From NCBI RefSeq assembly GCF_000224145.3, contig NC_020169.2, positions 4,909,555 through 4,973,554 on the forward strand: DNA of 64,000 bases, read 5' to 3'. Shown in pieces: positions 51,901-60,941 of the stretch. A program made the translations under genes and the position numbers. The first letter of the stretch is position 1, and each line of letters opens with the position of its first letter. This DNA is from Ciona intestinalis. Lineage: Eukaryota; Chordata; Ascidiacea; Phlebobranchia; Cionidae. Under the pieces are notes generated by a model. The model did not search any database. It was not told the DNA's origin and saw nothing but the letters and a program-made list of their open reading frames with translations.

Positions 51901-51977
51901 ACGGAAAAGCTTCTTGCAAGCATCGAGAGGCTTTTCATCTTGTTCATTTGCATAACTCGAGTCAAACTGGCAGCCAT
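48971..51977 (-). CDS. MDH2: Malate dehydrogenase, mitochondrial (MDH2)
   Basis: MDH2 oxidises malate to oxaloacetate with NAD in the mitochondrial matrix (TCA cycle, malate-aspartate shuttle). Eight exons: 51977-51891, 51710-51542, 51162-51079, 50968-50859, 50615-50490, 49933-49757, 49458-49306 and 49102-48971. They add up to 1038 bases, 345 residues, close to the usual length of about 338. The N-terminus ([20 protein letters not shown]) is basic and amphipathic, a matrix-targeting peptide. The NAD loop is [11 protein letters not shown], substrate arginines lie in [24 protein letters not shown] follows, and the catalytic His is in [16 protein letters not shown]. The gene is complete and undamaged, and it is divergent from STYXL1. 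Confidence 0.97.
50651..50681. repeat. (AT)n microsatellite in an MDH2 intron
   Basis: Alternating AT for about 30 bases with one CA interruption, just upstream of the exon at 50490-50615 in the sense of transcription. Confidence 0.85.
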
Positions 51978-52783
51978 TTTTTAAAGTTTAAATTAAAAAT
52001 TTCCTAAATTTTGATTAAACTGAAACTAACACAACTGTTATTTTAGCATGAATAAAAAACTGAATATTATTTGTACACGTTTGTAAATCGTTCACATTAA
52101 GAAATCACTCAAAAAAGTTAAAAATAATTTTATTTTAGAAGAACTATTAAATCAGCTTACTTTAACACACTTATAAAAACTTATTAATAACAAACCGGTG
52201 AGCCAACAGCAAAGATAGTCGTTAAGCATAGCTTCCACGTTTATAGCTGTGCGAGTGTGATCACGCGTTCACCTTCCTACAAACCGCAAACAGCAGAACT
52301 AGCAGCGTCCAGTTTCAATGAGATTTGCGATTCACAATTCGTCCTTCTTCTTGCGTAAGCGGCAGATAAAGGTCATCAATCGGTTCATCGAGCACGCCAC
52401 GATTTCTCAAATTAATTTCCTATATTATTACCAGTTTTAAATATGTACAGTGTACACGATTTTAAAAGCATTTCACAAACTAAAACAATGTCGTTTTTTT
52501 GAACCATCGGTTTAAAACTTTATTATACGCAGTGGTTTTGACATTTACTAAAACGTTGGGAAATTAGCCTAGCTGAATAAATACACTTGCTCCATTAAAC
52601 ATGTTTCGGCCAAACTTAAAATCAAAATATTTAAATAAACTACCGCTAACTTGCTTGTCGAAAAAAGATAAAATTGATTATACTCCCCAGTTCTAAGTAA
52701 CACCTGTTTCCATAGTTACTGAAGTTACAAGGGACGCTAAAACGTGAAAGTTTTTCTGTTGACAAACTTGTGTTTTAGTCAAA
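51978..52783. promoter_or_regulatory. Divergent promoter region MDH2 / STYXL1
   Basis: The start codons of MDH2 (-) and STYXL1 (+) face away from each other 806 bases apart with no gene between. The stretch must hold both promoters. The middle (52230-52400) is richer in C and G than the flanks. No clear TATA box was assigned. Confidence 0.5.
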
Positions 52784-55093
52784 ATGTCGCGGTTAGTTCT
52801 CATCGAACCGACGGAATTGTACAACATTCTTAACCAACATACTGTCTACCCGTGCTTGAGTGACCAAAACTTCCTTCTTTTACTGGGTAATCCTTCAGAA
52901 TAAGCTAAATTATAGGTAACAGTAAAAACAACTAAAACTGTGGTATTAAAAGATTAACTGCTTATTTGCACACATTTATTTCATAATTTGTGATGACTAT
53001 AGGAGTATTGAAATCAATCAACCATATACCTTTATCAATACCATTTAAAATTCTAGTTTTAGAGTGTTGACCGATTTTGTTATAAATTTGTTTGTGATAA
53101 CAATTTTATATATCTTTACAGATGCAAGAAAGAAGACAGAATATGATGAAAGTCATGTAATAACAGCAAAGAGAGCACCTGTGGATGAGGAAGGCAACTA
53201 TAATGTCCCGTATGATTCCGAATTGGAATGTAAAACTCATGTGATTGTTTATGATAGCAACTGCAGATCACTAAGGGAAAAAAGTAAGTTCATTTGTAAA
53301 GGTGATGGACCTAAACATAAAGTAGCATATTGTGCGTAGGGAAGTAAAATTTTCTGTTTATCTAGATTTAAAATGCACTCGTAATGTGTGTATGTTATTC
53401 CTTTTATAGAATAAGTTTTGTACTTCTGATTAAAGTAAGAGACAAAGAAGTCATTCATTTGTTTATTCATTTTTATCCATTAGGCCGATCTGTGTTTTGT
53501 GCCTCTGTGATGGCAAATAATGGAAGCAAGAATCCTGTGAAGATTCTCAGAGGAGGGTATGAAGATTTCTCAGCAATGTATCCGTTCTTGAGGACACAGA
53601 AAATCATTTACATGCCACGAGTAAATAACCTACCAAGATTTTTTAACTTTTACTGTTTGGTTGATAATTCAAACAGCTTACAGCAATATGAACTTGTAAC
53701 TAGCAAGAAATTGCATTACGATTTTCATTGTTGGTTGTTATAGGCAATTATTGTAAATCATACTAGCTTCCAACTTTGTTTCAGGAATATGACAACATTG
53801 AAACATATCCATGCGAAGTACTACCAGGTATCTTATATATTGGATCGAAGAAACAAGCACAGAGCAACACAGTTCATAAGGAGTTGAAAATCAGAGCGCA
53901 TATTAACCTTTCCAACAGCACTGACAAGTTGTAAGTAAACTCTTGAATACTTACTGATCTTTAAGCGATGGATTCATGGGTGTTATTTTAATCAGATTCA
54001 TTGTTATCGGTAAATACTCAGATTCAACTACTGATACTAAGTCTGATGCAGCTAATTGGGTATTCAAATTAAGTTAAAAACAAATTCCCACAATAAGATA
54101 TTTAACAACTTAATAGTGCAGTTGTGGGGCCTACTTCATATACAATATAACTCTTATTGGGAATAATATATTTTCTGTATGACATCGATATATTTTTCAA
54201 ATATGACTTTTTTATTCAGTTTCAAGGAAGGAGATGAAAATTATCTCCAAGTCCCAATAAGTGATGATGAAAATGCAGACTTCACAAGTTATATTCCACA
54301 GATTGTAAAGTTTGTTGGTAAGTTACTGGATTTATATATAAAGTCTATAAACGTGTATGTATGAATATCACCAATGCTTGCATTACATGTTAACTCAGAG
54401 TTACCATGGTCTGTTTCATACACATTAGGCTGGTTAAGTATCTTTGTAAATGATCTTTTTTCTGTACAGTTTGAACAACTGTTTATGAGTTTGAACAAAT
54501 ATGGTTCAGCCAAAATTCTATCTTATTTACAAATCAAATGAATGTTTATGTTCACAGATGACAACAGAAACAAGCTGAACATAATTCTTGTGTGGTCTGA
54601 TAATGGAATCAGCAGAAGTGCAGCTGCGTGTATTCTTTATTTGATGTCATATTACAAGTGGCCACTACAGGTAAATCTTTTATATTGTGTTGGTTCTAAA
54701 GGCTTATTATTTCATATGAAATATTGTTTTTTTGTACATACATAATCTCTTTTGTTAACATATAGTATTACTCTAGTCTCTATTAAATAATACCTGTGTA
54801 ATATAATTAAAAAAGGTAGCCTACTTAGTGAAAACAGTAAAATCCTAAAGGTAAAAATAAACATATTTGCAGCAATCCTTTAAATAGGCCTACATTAACC
54901 AAGCAAATAAAACATTTTTCTAAATTCATTTATTATGCAAAAAAACATACTGTATAACCAGGATGCATGGCGACATATGCGTTCATGCAAGTTCACAATG
55001 CGACCTAACAGAGGGTTGGTGAAACAACTTGCTGCTTTTGAGGAAAGTCACCTCGGCTCAACCATTACAAACATTGCAGATCCACATTTCTAA
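52784..55093 (+). CDS. STYXL1: MK-STYX pseudophosphatase (STYXL1)
   Basis: STYXL1 has an N-terminal rhodanese-like (CH2) domain and a dual-specificity phosphatase fold without catalysis. In vertebrates it modulates stress granules and mitochondrial PTPMT1. Seven exons: 52784-52886, 53122-53283, 53484-53620, 53785-53930, 54220-54317, 54558-54670 and 54962-55093. They total 891 bases, 296 residues (human 313). The rhodanese part contains LLLLDARKKTEYDESHV and GGYEDFSAMYPFLR. The phosphatase part contains LPGILYIGSKKQAQSN, and the active-site loop reads VWSDNGISRSAAACILYLM. The nucleophilic Cys of HCxxxxxR is Ser and the His is Trp, matching human FSTQGISRS. The C-terminal PNRGLVKQLAAFE also matches. 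It is a designed-dead enzyme of this family, not a damaged gene. Confidence 0.93.
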
Positions 55094-55145
55094 TTACACC
55101 GGCATATTTATGTGTTGCTTTCTATGTTTTATAAATCTACTTTAT

Positions 55146-55151
55146 AATAAA
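55146..55151 (+). terminator. AATAAA poly(A) signal for STYXL1
   Basis: A canonical AATAAA lies 53 bases after the STYXL1 stop codon, within AT-rich sequence. Confidence 0.6.
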
Positions 55152-55350
55152 TGTACATTTTAGATGTGAATGTTTTGAATGTAGGTGTTAGGTATACTGA
55201 AATACTGGTATAACAAATGGAAGGTGATTGGTGTTTATGTAAGCTTCCGATACAAACAGACCAAAATTAATAAACTAAACAACTTTTCTAGTAAAATAGA
55301 CATAAATTGTACCATACAAACGATTTGCTTGCCATTCAGTCAGACTTTTT

Positions 55351-55418
55351 TTTATCTATTAGGTCAGTCTGTGTTTTGTGTTCTGCGATGGCAAATAATG
55401 GAAGCAAGAATCCTGTGT
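55351..55418 (+). pseudogene. Stray copy of STYXL1 exon 3 start with its splice acceptor
   Basis: About 68 bases (TTATCTATTAGGTCAGTCTG onward, including GCAAATAATGGAAGCAAGAA) repeat 53472-53541, the end of intron 2 plus the first part of exon 3. There are a few substitutions and a one-base length difference inside the coding part, so the frame is not kept. It lies 3' of STYXL1 in the gap before ALKBH4. It looks like the remnant of a tandem duplication of which only this part is still recognisable. Confidence 0.8.
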
Positions 55419-55510
55419 TTTACCAGAACAATTTTTTACTTATATATTGTGTTATACTTCAGCAGAAGACTAAAAATATTATTTAATGTTAAAAAAAGTT
55501 ATACACTACA

Positions 55511-56910
55511 TCATAAAACAACTTCCCCTGAAAAAGTAGAAGCAATGTCCAATAACTGTCTGCCAAGGTGTTCCTGCTTGCCACCAGTTTGGAACTCTGG
55601 TGATAACTCACGTAAAGTGCAACACATTCGTTTGCTCTTGATGTCTTGCCTGTAAAAAGGAAACTGTAAGGTTGATATTGAAATAATAATCACAACAGAC
55701 AAACAGTTAAACACAAATTGAGTTTTACTATAAACATTGATACAAATGCAACAGAAAAATAAGGATGCATTTAGGTATCCACCAATATGGAAAGTAATAC
55801 ATATAACAAATCCAAATCAAAACCTATTGCAAGATTTCATTACATACCTTTGAATTGAATGTTTCCATTTAAACCTAGCATCTCCTGACAACATGACCAA
55901 TGAACGTCTTTTTAACGGAATTTTAACTTGAAAATCATTCATGTGAAATATATCATCTTTATCCATTTTTATTTGTTTTACACCTGTTCTGCTAATTTGC
56001 ACATCAGGTGTTTTTATCACTGATAGTTGACATTCTGTTGAATCATCTGTAGTCATGGTGAACCATGAATCAGCAAGTAAATTCAAAGATAAAAGCCTTT
56101 CTCCCCACAGCCACTCATCGTCAAAATGAGGATCAATTGAAGACCCTCTGTTAGGATCATACTCCAAATTACATTGTTCCACAGTTTCAAAACTTTCCAA
56201 TCCTTTCAAAGTTTTAATCCTCTCATCTATACATTTTGAATACTTTGGTAAACCAGTAAATGAAGCGAGTTTCACTTTTTGCCGTTTAAAATTAACTTTG
56301 GGGCCAAAGTCTTGTTTTCTTCTACCAGATTGCGAGTCTTTCCACTGGCCAGAGTTAATTGCATTGACTAAGTCCTTCTCTTCATTCTCTGAAATAAAAT
56401 CTGGAAACACTGCAACTCCAGGAAAAGAAAACCCCACAAATTCTCCATTGGGTTTTAATTGAGAGACACACATCTTTATGGAAGGTAGATATTCCATTTC
56501 ATTCAAATCCTTTATCTATAAAATATTATTTAGTAACTAAGTAAGTAAAGTAACATTTAGGTAATTTTATATATAGATCACTATTTTAGGTAATTTAGTG
56601 AGACCAATATATATGGAAGGAAGGATGAGAGAAGATGGGACACCTTTTCATTCTATTTTCCCATCCAAGAACATTCTAAGAATTGTAAAACCGCATCCTC
56701 AAGACTCTTGTGGACCGTTGTTAATTGTTAAAAACACGATCAAGGTATTTAGATATTTTGTGCTAAAGGTGTCCCGTCTTCCCCCAACCCACTTTATATG
56801 CATACCAAGTCATCAGCTTGATTCTTTACATTTCTTCCATTGGTTCCTTCACATACAATGCATGTTCTGCATCCTTTACATGCGCAGGACTTTGATTTAA
56901 CTTCATCCAT
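55511..56910 (-). CDS. ALKBH4: ALKBH4, Fe(II)/2-oxoglutarate dioxygenase
   Basis: ALKBH4 is an AlkB-family oxygenase. The vertebrate enzyme demethylates actin Lys84 and has been linked to adenine demethylation in DNA. Three exons: 56910-56806, 56515-55848 and 55649-55511. They total 912 bases, 303 residues (human 302). The N-terminal exon carries the family's Cys-rich start (CACKGCRTCIVCEG). The core has SQSGRRKQDFGPKVNFKRQK, VEQCNLEYDPNRGSSIDPHF, then DDEWLWGERLLSLNLL. The iron ligands are expected in HFD and in the His of WKHSIQR, and the 2-oxoglutarate Arg in the C-terminal CCTLREL region. All key residues seem present. It is convergent with STYXL1 and divergent from EMC10. Confidence 0.95.
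56607..56800. mobile_element. GGGTGGGG inverted-repeat (MITE) family, copy in ALKBH4 intron 1
   Basis: The left part has GAGAGAAGATGGGACACCTT and the right end AAGGTGTCCCGTCTTCCCCC then AACCCACTTTATA. The interior CTTGTGGACCGTTGTTAATT and ATTTTGTGCTAAAGG match the other copies. It fills most of the 290-base intron and stops about five bases from the intron-1 donor at 56805. Confidence 0.75.
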
Positions 56911-57255
56911 ATCTAAAACAATCTACATTAGACCACTGAAATTTCCACATCACCAAGTTGCTACACCATTGTATTGATAAGATATTAACGTAAAATAACT
57001 CGGGATTTATTGTAAGGGAAATCCCCGATGTTTTACCATAGAAATACCATTGGTGGGATTTTACGTTTTGCGCGTTTGGTGAATAGGCGAATTGAAGTTA
57101 AGCTAAAACTTGAGCTTTATCAAGTATAATGTGTGTTTGGGCTGCATTTAAATATAATCTTTTCTATATAACCTGTGTATAGATTAATTTGTCTCGCAAA
57201 GGCTTAGATTCCTGGGGTTTTAATAGTACTCTTGTCGTTTAGAAAATTCTTGGCA
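56911..57255. promoter_or_regulatory. Bidirectional promoter ALKBH4 / EMC10
   Basis: Only 345 bases separate the start codons of two outward-facing genes. The centre contains an inverted repeat, CGGGATTT then a 10-base spacer and AAATCCCCG (57002-57029), and an inverted CCAAT (ATTGG) near 57050. TTTTACGTTTTGCGCG follows at 57060. Regulation by a shared promoter is inference from geometry. Confidence 0.5.
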
Positions 57256-58405
57256 ATGTGGTGCAATCCAATTTTCGTACTGTTGTTTGAATGTTCATAT
57301 CTTCTGAGTTTCGCTGCTACAAGTCAAGACGTGGGGAGTGGCTACTTACTTTCATTGGAACATTCCTTTGGAGGTGGTAAGGAAACTGATTCTGTGTAAC
57401 CCAATTATCAAATTAAAACTTGTACTAACCTGACTTTTACAGATACATTCACCAAAAGAGGTGACATCTATTTTCCAAATGTAAAAGGTGAAAACGCCGT
57501 AGTTCAAAATGAAATCGCATTAAGCATGGAAGAAATTAAGGAACTGGAAAAGCTTGCAATTAATGATGATTTTTATCGAGTACGGGTGTCAACCAAAGTG
57601 CTTGGCGCGGCACCCAGCAGTGAAGACTCCTATGTTGTGGGCATAATGCCTGCAGTAAGTTACTTTAACATCTATACTTTAAATATTTATATTATTTCCA
57701 AAATAAGCTTAAAAACCAACCCCCATATTAGTACAGTATAACCTACATATTTTAATATTTTTAACAGTTTAAAAGACGTTTGTTTAATTTATTAATGTTT
57801 TTTACAGAAACAACTATTGGAAGCTAACTTATCAACAAAAATAGACATTCTAACAGATGGTATTGGAAACATTATCTCTATCGGTATAACCCCATCTAGC
57901 TTTGGGATTATGCAAGTGGAAGAAAATGAGTTTGATTCATCAGTGACTGTTTCAATGCCCACAACTGCCACCGTGTAGGTTTAAATCCAACTTGAATTTC
58001 AACTAATAAACTTTTTGAACTTGGCTTGCTGCCTAACAGTAAGCCATCATTATTTAATACACTGCTGACATTTTGTCTTGAAGTTTCAAATTTTCTGGTC
58101 TAGGCATTGTAATAATTAGTTATTCATACAGGCCAGACACATATGGATACCTGAACAAAATGGAAATGGAGCGAAGGAAAAAGGAGATTGCCGACAAACA
58201 ACCAACCTCGTTCTTTGGAAAATATGTAAGAAACCTGTATAATAAGTGTCTTGAGTTGCCCCAAAAAGCATAACATTTTGAAAGGGGCTCACTAATGCAT
58301 ATGGCAATCTCTTTATCACATATGATTTGTATTTGTCTACAGTGGATGTACATTCTGCCTGTGGTGGTGTTTGTTATGATGTCAAACGCAGCTCAGCAGC
58401 AGTAA
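57256..58405 (+). CDS. EMC10: ER membrane protein complex subunit 10 (EMC10)
   Basis: EMC10 is a single-pass lumenal subunit of the ER membrane complex, which inserts tail-anchored and multi-pass proteins. Five exons: 57256-57376, 57443-57654, 57808-57974, 58132-58225 and 58343-58405. They sum to 657 bases, 218 residues. The N-terminal signal (PIFVLLFECSYLLSFAA) is followed by the family marker LLSLEHSFGG, then FTKRGDIYFPN, DDFYRVRVS, the K/E-rich linker LNKMEMERRKKEIADKQ, and a terminal membrane segment (FFGKYWMYILPVVVFVMMSN) that matches human [20 protein letters not shown] closely. Like the shorter vertebrate isoform it ends just past the membrane span. Confidence 0.95.
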
Positions 58406-59372
58406 TGATCTGTCATTCAAACTACAATAGAAGTCTTTTCAGCAGGAGCAGCTGGGATCAGAAAAATTAAATAAACTCATATTTTATTGTGAGATACATG
58501 GTCACTGGGCAATTTGTTGTCAAAACACATCAACCAAATTCGAAAACATGTATTGATAATAAATTGCGTCTTTTATAATTAATGAACAAAATTGTACCAA
58601 ATATTTATGTCCAAAAATACAGTGCTTTTGTTGTTTTGTAGCTTTCATCCTTTTGCTGTAGTATATTTAGTTTTTTTGCACGTCATAGCACAGTTGGTTG
58701 TACATCACAATCACACATATACAGTAAGTAACACTTTCCACCAATAACCGTTAGATGTTAGTACAAGGGTTGGTAAGAACAAGAAGAACTGCAAAATCTA
58801 TAATTATCCTGGATAACATTGTTAGTGGCCTTGTTACCCTGTATACAGCACAGGACTAGATACCAAAATATATTATACTCTTTGCTTTAATACAAACGAT
58901 AATGATGTGTTAAACTGTCACTGTTATAGCACATACTAATAAATATGCTGTCCTGTTACTTATATAAATTAGAATTAATTTAAAAGGTTATTATTTATAA
59001 TTTTTCTAACAGTAAAATTCTGTCACATTCGGAAAGAAGGTATTTAAATGAATTCATTTGTATGTGGTAAAAAGTTGTAACACATTTAAAACAATATACA
59101 CTTCAGTTTAATTTTTTCTAATCCAACATTACAAATATTGCCCAGCAGTACATGTGTGTAGTAATCAATTAAGTCTTTTAAACAAAATATGTATGAGCAA
59201 CTAAGGTAAAAAAATAGAATTTGTGATTTGCCTTTGAATATTACAGCAAGAATATCGGCAACAATTAATTTTAATAATCTTCTACTGGAATCTACATGAA
59301 AACGTACAAATGAGAATCCGTATATTAAAAATAGAAGTGCATAAAACGTAATTAAATATCTGTATGAGAAAA
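58406..59372. other. Convergent 3' region between EMC10 and MGAT2
   Basis: An AATAAA at 58470-58475 is the likely EMC10 poly(A) signal. The remaining ~900 bases are AT-rich, with no gene seen, and presumably contain the MGAT2 3' UTR next to 59372. Confidence 0.55.
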
Positions 59373-60671
59373 CTATGAGGATTTGGAAGCTTCACTTAGA
59401 TGTTTGTATTTTTTACAAAGCGTTTGATCTCTAAGATCACCCCAGCCTCCATTTGGCCTTGGTGCAGGAACCACTGTTGGACTATCCACTGCTATGTGGA
59501 GACTTTCAGGGTAAAGTTTTTGGTTCTGCAGTTGCGCAGTCCTGCTCTCTGCACTCTGTTTTGCATTGCATTCTCCCTTGGAGTGCACGCCACAGGATCC
59601 TAAATGAAATACTCTTGTTGCTTTGAATGCTAGTGTGAAAAGATTACCCATCTCACAGTGAGGGCTAACAGCTTGGAGTGACCAGTCCCAGTTGTAATCA
59701 TCATAATTACAAAACTGTTCAGCACAGTTTGCAATCTTATTATAGAAGTCAGAGGAAACAACCATTCCAAGATTGTGTTTACTGCTTATCCACGACTTTA
59801 TTTCAACCTGGTTTCCTTGTGCTTGATAATCTTGTGTCTGTTCATAATTCCCAAGACTGATAGTCTGGCATCTCGGACATTTTGATTTACGAAGCTCTTC
59901 TGCCTGTTTAGCACAATGAATTATATCTGGAACAACAAAATAATCGTCTTCTAGGAGAATAATAGGAGCCTTTTGGTTATTAAAAGCTCTGATTCCACTA
60001 AAAGCCATGTTAAGTTTCCAAAACCAATGGTGTTTGATCTGAACAAAATCAACTTCTCTATAGTTTCCAAACATGTCAGGATATTCAGCATTATTGCACT
60101 TTCTTTCCAGTGCCTGAGCCTTTGGTATTTTCTTTGGGCAGTCATTCGGGTCTTCACCAGGGAATGAGTTTGGATACAACACTTTTGCAAATGGAAAAAA
60201 TATAACCATATATCGACAAAAATCAATACGTGCCAAAACTTCATTGATTTCAGGAGAATCCACATCTACACTAATAACCACAGTTGCATGTTCAATACCA
60301 GTACTTGCTCTTAAAGAATTGATAAGCTGCTGGACAAATTCCGGCCTAGAATGGACTTGCAACAGAAAGATAACTGAATCAGGAGCATGCATACCAAATT
60401 TTGCAACATTTTTCATTTCTTGATCAAAATTCATGCTTATAGCTTTGTTCCTTAGCACTTCTACACTCTGGGGCACAACAGGTGCTACAGGTTTATTTAC
60501 AATTGGCACCATATCTTCATGCTTCAAAATATTTTCTTCTTTTTCAACTGGTACATGAGGTCTCCTTACCCTGTGGTTGTGAACACTTCTGCGCTGATAA
60601 ATGAGAAAAAGCGCAATAACAACAGTGCAGATTACAAGGACTTTTAAACGAGACCGCCTAAGGGTAATCAT
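59373..60671 (-). CDS. MGAT2: N-acetylglucosaminyltransferase II (MGAT2), intronless
   Basis: MGAT2 adds a beta-1,2 GlcNAc to the alpha-1,6 mannose arm in the medial Golgi, converting hybrid to complex N-glycans. The start is taken as the ATG at 60671 (MITLRRSRLK), giving 432 residues; the few codons further upstream lack an ATG. It is a type II Golgi protein: short basic tail, membrane segment VLVICTVVIALFLIYQ, stem, then the catalytic domain. Family signatures include HHWFWKLNM, the metal-binding acidic triad in ILLEDDYFVVPD, CPRCQTISLGNY, CNYDDYNWDWSLQ and NGGWGDLRDQTLCKKYKHL. It is one exon, as in vertebrates. A splice acceptor at 60705 lies 34 bases before the ATG. Confidence 0.97.
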   Translation of the reverse strand: MITLRRSRLKVLVICTVVIALFLIYQRRSVHNHRVRRPHVPVEKEENILKHEDMVPIVNKPVAPVVPQSVEVLRNKAISMNFDQEMKNVAKFGMHAPDSVIFLLQVHSRPEFVQQLINSLRASTGIEHATVVISVDVDSPEINEVLARIDFCRYMVIFFPFAKVLYPNSFPGEDPNDCPKKIPKAQALERKCNNAEYPDMFGNYREVDFVQIKHHWFWKLNMAFSGIRAFNNQKAPIILLEDDYFVVPDIIHCAKQAEELRKSKCPRCQTISLGNYEQTQDYQAQGNQVEIKSWISSKHNLGMVVSSDFYNKIANCAEQFCNYDDYNWDWSLQAVSPHCEMGNLFTLAFKATRVFHLGSCGVHSKGECNAKQSAESRTAQLQNQKLYPESLHIAVDSPTVVPAPRPNGGWGDLRDQTLCKKYKHLSEASKSS

Positions 60672-60941
60672 TTTGACCCCTTCAAAAAGCACCTACTTAA
60701 CAACCTGAAATTGAAAGTAAGTTGGGGAGATGAAATACATTTAAAACTTGGGAAATTTATAAAACATGAAGACCATGTCATATTCTTATTGTTAAATGCA
60801 CTGGAACAACCACATTCAAACAAAAATTTTACCATTACAAAAGGCAGCTTTATGTGGGTGGGAAATTTTCATTAAAATAAAATTCACATATCATCATTGT
60901 TTACTTCACATTCTATATGCAAATGGTTAAACACAAAAGTT
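60672..60941 (-). promoter_or_regulatory. NOP53-MGAT2 spacer with 3' splice acceptor
   Basis: On the minus strand a pyrimidine tract (TCTCCCCAACTTAC) and TTTCAATTTCAG end at 60705, just before the MGAT2 ATG. No matching donor is evident in the 230 bases up to the NOP53 stop. The site is either the end of a 5' UTR intron whose donor lies further upstream, or a spliced-leader trans-splice acceptor of a two-gene unit. Confidence 0.45.

Noticed and set aside
60672-60692. Upstream extension of MGAT2 by seven codons
   Set aside because: The extension would start with GTG and cross just downstream of a splice acceptor; the ATG at 60671 gives a normal type II Golgi N-terminus.
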